64,000 nt of DNA from Neptuniibacter victor (GTDB taxonomy: Bacteria; Pseudomonadota; Gammaproteobacteria; Pseudomonadales; Balneatricaceae): positions 682,001 through 746,000 of the forward strand of contig AP025763.1 in NCBI GenBank assembly GCA_027943745.1, given 5' to 3'. The position numbers and the translations under genes are program-made. The notes under the pieces were generated by a model that did no database searches, was not told where the DNA came from, and was given only the letters and a program-made list of their open reading frames with translations. This document shows positions 25,035 through 34,104 of the stretch, in pieces. How positions within the stretch are numbered: position 1 is the first letter of the stretch; each line of letters starts with the position of its first letter.

Positions 25035-25395
25035 CGAGTGTTGCCCACTTAAAATTTAGTTAGGGTTCGAGAGAGGTCGTGATTATACCTATATTGGATA
25101 AAAAATGTTGATTCTCAATAGGGATAACTCGCGACGCTTTTTGCCATTGAGTTTGTCTTACTTTAACCATTAATTTAGTAGTTGCTAATTTATGGGCGGG
25201 ATTCTATACCAATAGCCACTGTTAGTACCACTATGAGTCTATATTCTGTTGCTATGGGTCAATAATAACAAATATGGATTATGAATACATTATTAGCGGT
25301 TGCTCAATAAAAATGGGCTATATCAATGTTTTCTAAATTGCTCATCGTTATAATCGACTACGCTTAAAACTTTGATCTTGATAAGTAGCATTTAT
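25035..25395. other. 361-bp divergent gap, promoters only
   Basis: This separates the Sel1 gene from the large c-di-GMP gene. A TATAAT lies on each strand: complement of 25082-25087 for the Sel1 gene, and 25349-25354 for the c-di-GMP gene. Neither has a good -35 at 16-18 bp. No open frame or structured element was recognised. Confidence 0.35.
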
Positions 25396-28300
25396 ATGAA
25401 CCTGAATGTCATCGAAATTGATTCTGCACCACTTAAAACCATTTTAACGCCAGATGTTGTTACTTTCTCGCCAATGGCTGCTTTGCAAGAAGTCTTAACG
25501 TTAATGCAGAATCGCTCAATTAGCAGTGTTGTCGCGATTGATGAGGCAGACCGGCCTGTTGGTATTTTTACCGAGCAAGATGCTATTCAGTTGATGGCTG
25601 CCAAGAAAAAGGTGTCGGGTTTACGGTTAGCGGAAGTGATGAGTAAACCTGTTTTGTCGGTGTCCGCTAACATGGGATACGGCAATGCTTATCAATTAAT
25701 GAGTGAAAATCGGGTACGACATCTTGTTGTCGTCGACGATAGTGGCGCGCTTATTGGTCTAGTGAGTGAGGGTGATTTCCTTCATCACATGGGGATGGAG
25801 TATCTCGTCGAGCTAAAAACAGTTGCAAGCTCAATGACTTCTCAGGTTCATTCATTAGATTATTCAGCTTCGCTTCAAGATGCTTTGCTGCTGATGAGTA
25901 CAGAGCATATCAGCTGTGTTGTTCTTACGAGGGAAAACAAGCCAATAGGTATCTTGACCGAAAGGGATATGGTTCGTTTGGCGAGAGAAGATATAACCAT
26001 TAGTGAACGAAGTGTTGCTGATGAGATGACCAGCCCATTGCAGACAGTAAAGGCTGAAGTACCTCTGCAGATGGCTAGTCGTTTGATGGAAAAGAGCAGG
26101 ATACGCCGCCTGGTTGTTGTTGATGGTGAAGGGAATCTAGCTGGTATTCTAACGCGTCATGACATTGCTAAATCACTACAGGGCTCTTACATAGAGTATC
26201 TACAAGAAACCCTTGAACGTAAGAGTAAAGATCTAAGGCATACAGAAGCACGCTTACGTGATGTGGAGCAAAAGGCTTTTTATCAAAGCTTGGTTGAGCA
26301 AATCAGTGATGCAGTTTTTGTCATTGATGCGGATGATGGTCGTATTCTCGATGCTAATGCACAAGCATCAATTAATTTGCGGATGCCTTTATCTGAAGTT
26401 CTAGAACTTAGGGTGACCGATTTCTCCCTGTCAATGACAAGCATAGAGCAGTGGATTAATCAGCATATTCCTAAGCTTCGGGAGCAAGGAGAGTTGTTGA
26501 TTGAAACGGCTCACAGACGCAAAGATGGTTCAGAATATCCAACCGAAGTTAAAGCGCGCTTAGTTTCTTTTGGTGCTAAAGAGTATGTGGTCGCCGTTGC
26601 GAGGGATCTGACTGAGAGAGTTGAGGCGACTCGATTATTAAAGGAAAGTGAACAGCGCTTTCAATCATTGTTTGAGAATGCCCCGCTAGCTTATCAGTCC
26701 CTAGATATGGAAGGTAATATCCAGGTGGTTAACAAGGCGTGGCTCGATATGTTGAGGTGCACGCGAGAAAAAGTGATTGGGAAGCCTTTCAGTAGCTTTT
26801 TAACATCGTGCTCTAACACCACACTGAGTAAAGAGTTTCCTCGTTTTTTGCAATCAGGTTCCGTCAACGGTCCTTTATTCGAACTACCTAGAGAGGGAGA
26901 AGAAAGTGCCATTGTTCGTGTTACCGGGCAGATTGGTCTTGAACCTGTAAGTGGTGATTTACGAACGCATTGTATCCTAACCGATGTGACTGAAAGTGAG
27001 CATGCAGTAGCCTTAATGCGCGAAAGTGAAGAGCGTTTTCGGCGCTTATTTATGGAATCTCCTGTTGCGATGGCCTACGTCGATCACAATGGCGACCTTA
27101 TTAGTTTAAATAATCGATTTACTACTGTGTTTGGGTATACCGCCGATGATCTGCCAAATTTAACCACATGGTTCGATTTGGCTTACGTGAAACCAGAGCA
27201 GAGAGCCTATGCGATAGAACATTGGTGGAAGACGGTTAAGCAGGCAGAAAACGAAGGTGGCCGAATCGAGCCCTATGAACATGTTGTTAGCTGTAAGTTG
27301 CGAAAGGTAAAGACTGTTCGTTTTTCTGGCATGATGATGGAGAAGGGCTTTCTTGTTGTTTTAGAGGATATTACCGAGCAGAAACAGACGGTTTCTGCGT
27401 TGAAAGAGAGTGCTGAGACCTATTTTGGGGTTATTACTACTGCGCTAGATGGCTTTTGGATCGTGGATACTAGCGGTAAGCTGATCGACGTAAATGAATC
27501 TTACGTCAATATGTCTGGTTTTAGCCGTGAAGAGCTAATGGCGATGCGTATCGGCGATTTAGATGTGCTCGAAACGCCCGAGGCGACTAAAGGCAGGATT
27601 GAAGGGCTTATAAAACATGGTGGTGAACTGTTTTTTACGAAGCATCAACGAAAAGACGGCACGGTTTATGACGTTGAGATTAATGCGACGTACTGGCCCG
27701 GCCGTGGTGGTCGTTTCTTTGTTTTTCTTCGTGATGTCACCCAGCAAAAATTAGATAATGATCGTCTTCGTCAAGCCGCCGCTGTTTTCGGCAGTACCAA
27801 TGAGGGGGTGATGATTACGGACCCTCAAGGGACGATTCAAATGGTTAACGCCGCTTTTTGTGCGTTAACCGGATACAGTGAAGAGGAGGTATTGGGCCAG
27901 CCAGCTAATATGCTGAATTCAGGACGGCATGACACGCTTTTTTATCAAGAGATGTGGTCATCGATACTCGAGACGGGGAGTTGGCAGGGAGAGATCTGGA
28001 ATCGTCGTAAAGATGGTACGACCTATCCTGAGTTGTTGAGTGTCAGTAGTGTCTTGGATGATGCGGGTCATATATCTCACTATGTCGGTGTGTTTGCGGA
28101 TATTTCACGTTTAAAAGAATCAGAACAGAAACTTGCCTACCTTGCGCATCATGACATGTTAACCGGTTTGCCAAACCGGTTGATGTTACAAGCGCGTTTG
28201 GAAGGCTCTTTAAGTATTGCTAAGCGGCAAAAAGAGCAATTAGCACTGTTGTTGTTGGATCTGGATCGCTTTAAAGATGTGAATGATAGCTTTGGCCATG

Positions 28301-29427
28301 CCGCCGGTGATGAGTTACTCCAGCAGGTAGCGAAAACCCTGCAAAACCAATTGCGAGAAGCGGACAGTGTTTGTCGAATGGGGGGAGATGAGTTTGCTAT
28401 TTTATTGGATGGTATCCATCGAACAGAAGATGCCGGTAAGGTGGCGAATGAGATTATTTCAGCCCTAACAAAAACCTGGGATTTAAGTAACGGTTGCTCT
28501 GTTGCTATTGGCGCCTCTATAGGTATTAGTATCTACCCAAGCCAGACCGAAGACGCAGAAGCGCTGTTACAGCATGCCGATGCGGCTCTTTATCGTGCTA
28601 AATCTGAGGGGCGAGGCCGATTCCAGTATTTTACTGAAGCGTTAACACGGGATGCTAGAAACCGTTTAGAGCTCGAAGCGAGGCTCGTAAAAGCCATTGC
28701 AGAAAATGAACTCGTTGTTTATTACCAGCCACAGATCGATATTGAATCGGGCGATGTAGTGGGTGCAGAAGCACTCGTCAGGTGGCAAGATCCTGAGCGT
28801 GGGTTAATTCCCCCCGTCGAGTTTATTTCCATGGCTGAGCAGACCGGTCTAATTAAAGGGATCGGTGCTTTCGTATTGCAGCAAAGTTGTGCACAGGCTC
28901 AACAATGGATTGAGCAAGGTTTTGAACCCATTTCGATGGCGGTTAACCTTTCAGCCGTTCAATTAAGGCATTCAGATATTAAACAAAATATTGAAGCGGT
29001 CCTGCAGGGTAGTGGTCTTGCGCCAGAATATCTTGAGTTAGAGATCACAGAGAGTGCTTTGATGGAGCGCGAACAGGAGTCTATCGATCTGTTAAATGGC
29101 TTGCGTCGTTTAGGGGTACGTATCGCCATTGATGATTTCGGTACAGGCTATTCTTCACTGGCCTACCTTAAAAAATTCCCGATTGATGTTTTAAAGATCG
29201 ATAAGTCATTTGTTGATGATATACCGAAAGATAAAGACGATATGATCATCGCATCGACAATCGTGGGTATGGGGCATAGTTTAGGGTTAGCTGTATTGGC
29301 TGAGGGTGTAGAGACGCAAGAGCAGTTGGCCTTCTTATCTAGTAAGAAATGCAATCATTACCAAGGTTTTTTAACCAGTAAACCTGTACCTGCTGAAGAG
29401 TTTACACGGTTTCTTAAAAAACACTGA
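25396..29427 (+). CDS. CBS-PAS-GGDEF-EAL cyclic-di-GMP sensor enzyme
   Basis: The protein has about 1343 residues from the ATG at 25396; a TTG eight codons upstream is possible. Order: two CBS pairs (about 10-130 and 135-260), a coiled linker (EYLQETLERKSKDLRHTEA), five PAS domains starting near 298, 420, 545, 675 and 795, GGDEF (about 920-1080) and EAL (about 1095-1335). GGDEF is intact (CRMGGDEF, near 995), with the inhibitory RxxD (READ) five residues before. EAL retains AEALVRW, AIDDFGTGYSSL and VLAEGVET, so phosphodiesterase activity is likely. CBS pairs usually bind adenine nucleotides, which would link c-di-GMP turnover to energy state (inference). There is no membrane helix, so it is cytoplasmic. 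Confidence 0.93.
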   Translation: MNLNVIEIDSAPLKTILTPDVVTFSPMAALQEVLTLMQNRSISSVVAIDEADRPVGIFTEQDAIQLMAAKKKVSGLRLAEVMSKPVLSVSANMGYGNAYQLMSENRVRHLVVVDDSGALIGLVSEGDFLHHMGMEYLVELKTVASSMTSQVHSLDYSASLQDALLLMSTEHISCVVLTRENKPIGILTERDMVRLAREDITISERSVADEMTSPLQTVKAEVPLQMASRLMEKSRIRRLVVVDGEGNLAGILTRHDIAKSLQGSYIEYLQETLERKSKDLRHTEARLRDVEQKAFYQSLVEQISDAVFVIDADDGRILDANAQASINLRMPLSEVLELRVTDFSLSMTSIEQWINQHIPKLREQGELLIETAHRRKDGSEYPTEVKARLVSFGAKEYVVAVARDLTERVEATRLLKESEQRFQSLFENAPLAYQSLDMEGNIQVVNKAWLDMLRCTREKVIGKPFSSFLTSCSNTTLSKEFPRFLQSGSVNGPLFELPREGEESAIVRVTGQIGLEPVSGDLRTHCILTDVTESEHAVALMRESEERFRRLFMESPVAMAYVDHNGDLISLNNRFTTVFGYTADDLPNLTTWFDLAYVKPEQRAYAIEHWWKTVKQAENEGGRIEPYEHVVSCKLRKVKTVRFSGMMMEKGFLVVLEDITEQKQTVSALKESAETYFGVITTALDGFWIVDTSGKLIDVNESYVNMSGFSREELMAMRIGDLDVLETPEATKGRIEGLIKHGGELFFTKHQRKDGTVYDVEINATYWPGRGGRFFVFLRDVTQQKLDNDRLRQAAAVFGSTNEGVMITDPQGTIQMVNAAFCALTGYSEEEVLGQPANMLNSGRHDTLFYQEMWSSILETGSWQGEIWNRRKDGTTYPELLSVSSVLDDAGHISHYVGVFADISRLKESEQKLAYLAHHDMLTGLPNRLMLQARLEGSLSIAKRQKEQLALLLLDLDRFKDVNDSFGHAAGDELLQQVAKTLQNQLREADSVCRMGGDEFAILLDGIHRTEDAGKVANEIISALTKTWDLSNGCSVAIGASIGISIYPSQTEDAEALLQHADAALYRAKSEGRGRFQYFTEALTRDARNRLELEARLVKAIAENELVVYYQPQIDIESGDVVGAEALVRWQDPERGLIPPVEFISMAEQTGLIKGIGAFVLQQSCAQAQQWIEQGFEPISMAVNLSAVQLRHSDIKQNIEAVLQGSGLAPEYLELEITESALMEREQESIDLLNGLRRLGVRIAIDDFGTGYSSLAYLKKFPIDVLKIDKSFVDDIPKDKDDMIIASTIVGMGHSLGLAVLAEGVETQEQLAFLSSKKCNHYQGFLTSKPVPAEEFTRFLKKH

Positions 29428-29552
29428 TGCTATACATCTATAGGTGTATGGGTCTTTAATGCATACTCAGGCAATATTAGTGGTCGTTCCATAACTCGTC
29501 AGGGGCGATAAGCAGTTACCCCGACGGGTAAGCATTAAAGGCGATTTTTTTT

Positions 29553-30761
29553 ATGAGCCCAAGAACGCTCTCTACTTCTCATAGCGTTTTTTTAAAGCGT
29601 TTCTGTAGTATTGCTGTGTTAGCTTCAGCGCTATTACTGGTCGTTAGTAGTTATGCCTCGTTTAAGCTATATGAGCGTTACGTCATTCGATTAGCGGAAT
29701 CTAATGCTAGTAATTTAGCGGCTTCGATTGCTCATGCACGCCGTGTTGCATTGCAGCGTGCCTTGGCATCACCCGCACAAGAAATAGGAAGTTTAGGTTC
29801 GTTAGATGAAGACCTACGTGCCTTTCTACGCCCATACAGTATTGTGAAAATAAAACTTTTCTCTCTATCTGGCCTAATCGTCTATAGCACTGATATCAAT
29901 GTGATTGGGCGAACGTTGGAAGGCAATGCTCATCTTAATATTGCGCTGTCGGGCGGTAACAGCTCAAGTATTCAAACCACCGAACAGATACATGATCTGA
30001 CCAATGAAACACGTTTTGATGTCGATGTAGTTGAAAGTTACGTGCCCTTATTTGATAAGGATAATAAGGTGATCGGTGTTTTCGAAATCTATCAAGATAT
30101 GACGCGATTCAGGGAGGAGGTCAGCGAGGGCGTTTTATCGTTTACATTAGGGTTAGGCATTATCTTAATGGCGGTGTTTACGATTGCGTTTTGCTTTATG
30201 AAGCGATCTGCTAAGCAAATGATCACTCAGCAACAGCAGTTAGAGCAGCTGGCGACGATTGATCCCGTAACGAATATAAATAACCGAGCAGAAATCACCC
30301 GATTGATGGAGGCTGAGTGGGAGCGTTTTTCTCGAATGGGTGATTCTGAACACAGCTTTGGATTGATGATGCTGGATCTTGATTACTTTAAGAAAATCAA
30401 TGATAACTACGGTCATCAGATAGGGGATGAGTTGTTAAAACGGGTTGTACACCGCTTGCAGGGAGAGTTAAGGGTTTATTCTCAGCTTGGGCGTTATGGC
30501 GGTGAAGAGTTTATGGTCTTGCTACCAGACGTTCGCATTGAGGACCTTAAAGGAATTGCTGATCGAATCTTAAAGTTAATTGCGGATAAGCCTTTTAAAA
30601 TTAAGAAACACAAGATATCAATCACGCTCAGTATAGGCTTAGCGATTGCGAAGAAAAGCGACCTAAATATTGATGCTGTAATAAAGCGAGCAGATGATCA
30701 TCTGTATATCGCTAAAGACTCAGGGCGTAATTGCCAATCAGGAGCAGAGTCTCTCTCTTAA
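29553..30761 (+). CDS. Membrane diguanylate cyclase with degenerate I-site
   Basis: The protein has 402 residues: transmembrane helix near 15-38, periplasmic sensor about 40-195, second helix near 198-218, a short HAMP-like coiled linker (KQMITQQQQLEQLATIDPVT) and a GGDEF domain to residue about 395. Catalytic residues are intact (LDLDYFKKIND, GRYGGEEF). The allosteric RxxD site five residues before GGEEF reads RVYS, so product inhibition is probably lost. It synthesises c-di-GMP in response to an unknown periplasmic signal. It follows the CBS-PAS-GGDEF-EAL gene by 125 bp on the same strand and is closed by a strong hairpin. Confidence 0.93.
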   Translation: MSPRTLSTSHSVFLKRFCSIAVLASALLLVVSSYASFKLYERYVIRLAESNASNLAASIAHARRVALQRALASPAQEIGSLGSLDEDLRAFLRPYSIVKIKLFSLSGLIVYSTDINVIGRTLEGNAHLNIALSGGNSSSIQTTEQIHDLTNETRFDVDVVESYVPLFDKDNKVIGVFEIYQDMTRFREEVSEGVLSFTLGLGIILMAVFTIAFCFMKRSAKQMITQQQQLEQLATIDPVTNINNRAEITRLMEAEWERFSRMGDSEHSFGLMMLDLDYFKKINDNYGHQIGDELLKRVVHRLQGELRVYSQLGRYGGEEFMVLLPDVRIEDLKGIADRILKLIADKPFKIKKHKISITLSIGLAIAKKSDLNIDAVIKRADDHLYIAKDSGRNCQSGAESLS

Positions 30762-30764
30762 AGT

Positions 30765-30802
30765 CGATAATGCAGAAACGATTTCTTGTTTCTGCATTAT
30801 CG
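30765..30802. terminator. Long perfect hairpin between the diguanylate cyclase and creD
   Basis: CGATAATGCAGAAAC (30765-30779) pairs with GTTTCTGCATTATCG (30788-30802), 15 bp without mismatch and an 8-nt loop, followed by GTTTGTTC. It starts 3 bp after the cyclase stop. creD converges from the other side, ending at 30828. Confidence 0.65.
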
Positions 30803-30827
30803 GTTTGTTCTCACAAAAAAAGTATTG

Positions 30828-32246
30828 TTATTGTGGCAACGGGTTCTCTTTAGCGTTCTCAGCCACATTGTTGCTGTGTTGATCGCTATTGTGCTTTTTA
30901 TCGATACCAGAATTCAGTTGGTACCAATCCACTTTACGAGTGGTGAGCATGCCGATAGCAAGTGTTGAGAAAATGAGAATAGAGCCCATCAAAAGTGCGA
31001 AGTTCTCAGATGAGATAATCATATATAGCAAGCCGTATAGCGCCGTAATTCCTGCGGCGAACCAGCCCCCCCGTTGCGTACTTTTAAGTACGGAGCTTAG
31101 ATAAAAGCCGAGTAGGCTGCTACAAGCGATTGTGGCAATCGTGTAGGCCCATATGAAAGGTATATGCTCGCTCAGTGAGAGCAACAGAAGGTAAAACAAC
31201 GCCAGCGCCATACCTACCATGCCATATTGAATTGGGTGTATCTGTAGCTTTTTTAACACTTCGAAAAGAAAGAACAGCATAAAGGTAACCGCAATGAAAA
31301 GGAGACCATACTTTATTGCGCGCTCTGCTTGAGAATACATATCGACGGGGTCAATAAACTCCGCGCCGACGGCATAGCTATTAAGGTTGCAGTAGCTGTT
31401 TGTTTGGCATTCATTTAAAACGGCTTTTAGGTCTCCTGCAAATGGGGATGTATTCCAATTAGAGGTAAAGCCTTCCTCCGATATTTGATAATCCGTTGGT
31501 AAGTGGCGTCCGGTAAAACTAGGATGCGGCCAGTCCGAACTCATACTGATATGGCTATTCTCGCCTGTAGGTGTCAGGAGCAGTTTTTCCATCCCTTTAA
31601 TCGGCATGCTGAGTGACAGCGTGGTGTTTTTTAGCTTCTCCGTAATGAAGTTGGGTATTTCAGCGCTGATACCTTGGATATTGGCTTTAATAGCGCTACC
31701 AGCGATAAATTTAAGCGCACTGTTTTCCCATGTTGCATCCGGTTCGGAAACGATACCTCGCATATCTGAGATTAAGACGGCGACCTTAGCTTGCCCCCAG
31801 CGAAGTTGCCCTTTGTATTTTTTTTCGATCTGTTGTTTGTATTTGAGCAATGCTGAATTAGAAAATTCTGCATTGATACTAATCGAACCACTATAGACAG
31901 GGATCTGATAGATACCTCGACTCCGGGTGTCGTTCTTAATATCGGCCTGACTGTTGAGTTGGGTCGGTAGCAGTAAGTATTTCCCGCTCTTCTTCTGGGT
32001 AATCACTTTGTATATTTTATCTTTCTCACTCCAGCGGTTTTCTTGATACTCCATCTGCCAAGGAATAACCGCTATAGGCCCTGTAATCGTTTGCTGGCCC
32101 GTCCATTTGCTGGCGATATCACTGACCACTTGTGATCGAAAACTCATTCGTTCGTAGATTACGCCTTGCTCTAAAAGTAGGGGAATCCAGAGTAGTAAAC
32201 CGAGAAAACTAATAATAATTAGCTTAAGTGTAATGCGTTTAGACAT
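30828..32246 (-). CDS. creD: CreD-family inner-membrane protein
   Basis: The protein has 472 residues (E. coli CreD about 450): an N-terminal transmembrane helix (about 8-26), a large periplasmic domain (about 30-320) and a cluster of C-terminal helices (about 325-455). SRGIYQIPVYSGSISINAEF and PFAGDLKAVLNECQTN are typical of the family. CreD is the main output gene of the CreBC two-component system; it affects envelope stress, colicin or beta-lactam responses, biochemical role unknown. creB-creC lie 3.4 kb away on the same strand, separated by three opposite-strand genes. The Shine-Dalgarno GGAG lies inside a hairpin (32254-32276). Confidence 0.93.
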   Translation of the reverse strand: MSKRITLKLIIISFLGLLLWIPLLLEQGVIYERMSFRSQVVSDIASKWTGQQTITGPIAVIPWQMEYQENRWSEKDKIYKVITQKKSGKYLLLPTQLNSQADIKNDTRSRGIYQIPVYSGSISINAEFSNSALLKYKQQIEKKYKGQLRWGQAKVAVLISDMRGIVSEPDATWENSALKFIAGSAIKANIQGISAEIPNFITEKLKNTTLSLSMPIKGMEKLLLTPTGENSHISMSSDWPHPSFTGRHLPTDYQISEEGFTSNWNTSPFAGDLKAVLNECQTNSYCNLNSYAVGAEFIDPVDMYSQAERAIKYGLLFIAVTFMLFFLFEVLKKLQIHPIQYGMVGMALALFYLLLLSLSEHIPFIWAYTIATIACSSLLGFYLSSVLKSTQRGGWFAAGITALYGLLYMIISSENFALLMGSILIFSTLAIGMLTTRKVDWYQLNSGIDKKHNSDQHSNNVAENAKENPLPQ

Positions 32247-32253
32247 AAGGTCG

Positions 32254-32276
32254 CTCCAAGAATTAATAACTTGGAG
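32254..32276 (-). promoter_or_regulatory. Hairpin sequestering the creD ribosome-binding site
   Basis: On the minus strand CTCCAAG pairs with CTTGGAG around a 9-nt AT loop (TTATTAATT). The GGAG in the 3' arm ends 7 nt before the creD ATG, so a folded leader would hide the ribosome-binding site. The stem is 7 bp with four G-C pairs, within the range that can melt on warming or be opened by a factor. Confidence 0.55.
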
Positions 32277-32451
32277 TTAGTTTATAAAGGGGATGTGAGT
32301 GCTTGATGTGTGAAGTATGTGTTTTGTGTGTGCTTTTAATGACGGGATAACTGTGCCTATTTTTATTTAATTTCTTGTGCCTGTGCCTATCTGTTGTTTC
32401 AAATTACCCTTGTGACCCTGTTTTGGTTGTTCATAAGAGATTTGATCCGGC

Positions 32452-34104
32452 ATGTATCAGTACGATGATTTAGATCGAGAGGTTGTTCGTAACCGAGTTA
32501 TTCAATTTAAAGGACAGATGGATCGTTTCCTTAGCGGTGAACTTAGTGAGGAAGCCTTTTTGCCTTTACGGTTGCAAAATGGCCTTTATGTTCAGAAGCA
32601 TGCGCCGATGCTTAGGGTTGCTATACCTTACGGGATGCTTTCTTCGGATCAGTTGAGGGCGTTGGCGACCATCTGCCAGGAGTATGATCGGGGCTACTGT
32701 CACATCACTACGCGACAAAATGTGCAGTTTAATTGGGTTGCACTTAATGAGGTGCCAGCTATTTTGGCCCAGTTGGAGCGTGTGGAGATGCACGCGATCC
32801 AAACAAGTGGAAACTGTATACGAAATACGACATCCGACCCTTTGGCGGGCGTTGCTTGCGACGAGGTCATTGATCCGAGACCTTATTGCGAAATTATTCG
32901 GCAGTGGTCCTCACTGCATCCCGAGTTTGCCTTTTTACCGCGCAAATTTAAGATTGCTGTTATCGGTGCTGAAGAGGATAGGGCGTCGATTAGACTGCAT
33001 GATATCGGCTTGAAAGTGGTTCGTTCCGAAGAAGGGGAGTTAGGTTTTCAGGTTTGGACGGGGGGCGGTTTAGGCCGTACGCCTATGTTGGCGAGTTTAA
33101 TTCGAAACTTTCTTCCACAGCGGTATCTACTGGGGTATCTGAAGGCTATCTTACGCGTTTATAACCAATATGGTCGGCGTGATAATAAATACAAAGCCCG
33201 TATTAAAATTCTAGTGTCGGCTTTAGGTTCGAAGCAGTTTACAGCGCAAGTTGAGCAGGAGTTCGAAAGGAATTTTCATATCGATCCTCAGCTAAGCGAT
33301 GAGGAGATTGGTTATGCTCGCTCTTTCTTCAGCTCACCTAGTTATCAGATTTTATCCGATGATATGGAGCCCATAGATCAATATCCTATCGCTTATCAGC
33401 AATGGCTGGCGCGCAATGTTCGTCCCCATAAGGTGTCTGGTTATCGTATTGTTACGCTCTCTTTGAAGCATATTTCACAAGCGCCAGGTGATATTACAAC
33501 TGAGCAATTAAGGCATATTGCAACTCTCGCTGATCGATACTCGTTTGGTGAGGTTAGAACGACACAGCAGCAAAATATCGTTCTTGCTGATGTTAGGTGC
33601 TCTGACCTCTATGAGCTTTGGTTGGAGAGTGAACCTAAGCAATTGGTAACCCCAACCGTTGGTACCTTGAGTGATACGGTCTGTTGTCCTGGTGGTGACT
33701 TTTGTGGGTTAGCAAATGCACGTTCCTTACCGGTGAATACAGCGATACAGCAGCGCTTTAGTGATTTGAAAAAAGTCTATGGATTGGGGGATATTTCACT
33801 CAGGATCTCTGGATGCATTAATGCCTGTGCCCATCATCATATTGCGAATATCGGTATTTTGGGTATCGATAAAAAGGGTGAAGAGTTCTATCAAATAACT
33901 TTGGGCGGTAAGACTGGATATGAATCGGCCATAGGCAAAGTGCTCGGTCCATCACTGCCATTGGAAAAGATCGCACCTGCCATCGATAAAATAATACAGG
34001 TCTATGTCGCCCAGAGAGTAGATGAGGGTGAGACATTCTCTTCTACTTATGAGCGTCTTGGAAAAGGCCCATTCAAGGAGGCGGTTTATGCCACAGATTA
34101 TTAA
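32452..34104 (+). CDS. cysI: Assimilatory sulfite reductase hemoprotein, CysI-type
   Basis: The protein has 550 residues and matches the Pseudomonas-type single-subunit CysI nearly end to end (MYQYDDLDREVVRNRV, LPLRLQNGLYVQKHAPMLRV, HAIQTSGNCIRNTTSDP). Two siroheme/ferredoxin-like repeats are present (about 25-240 and 335-540). The [4Fe-4S]-siroheme ligands are Cys in CCPGGDFC near 411-418 and GCINACAHHH near 454-458. It reduces sulfite to sulfide in cysteine synthesis in the cytoplasm. The reductase partner is not here and electrons probably come from ferredoxin or a separate flavoprotein. It overlaps the DUF934 gene by 17 bp, the standard partner arrangement. Confidence 0.95.
   Translation: MYQYDDLDREVVRNRVIQFKGQMDRFLSGELSEEAFLPLRLQNGLYVQKHAPMLRVAIPYGMLSSDQLRALATICQEYDRGYCHITTRQNVQFNWVALNEVPAILAQLERVEMHAIQTSGNCIRNTTSDPLAGVACDEVIDPRPYCEIIRQWSSLHPEFAFLPRKFKIAVIGAEEDRASIRLHDIGLKVVRSEEGELGFQVWTGGGLGRTPMLASLIRNFLPQRYLLGYLKAILRVYNQYGRRDNKYKARIKILVSALGSKQFTAQVEQEFERNFHIDPQLSDEEIGYARSFFSSPSYQILSDDMEPIDQYPIAYQQWLARNVRPHKVSGYRIVTLSLKHISQAPGDITTEQLRHIATLADRYSFGEVRTTQQQNIVLADVRCSDLYELWLESEPKQLVTPTVGTLSDTVCCPGGDFCGLANARSLPVNTAIQQRFSDLKKVYGLGDISLRISGCINACAHHHIANIGILGIDKKGEEFYQITLGGKTGYESAIGKVLGPSLPLEKIAPAIDKIIQVYVAQRVDEGETFSSTYERLGKGPFKEAVYATDY

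Noticed and set aside
32277-32330. CreB binding tag (TTCAC-N6-TTCAC) before creD
   Set aside because: Only partial GTGA-like repeats occur, with 13-15 bp spacing instead of 11; no true tag is visible, so CreB control is not supported by sequence.
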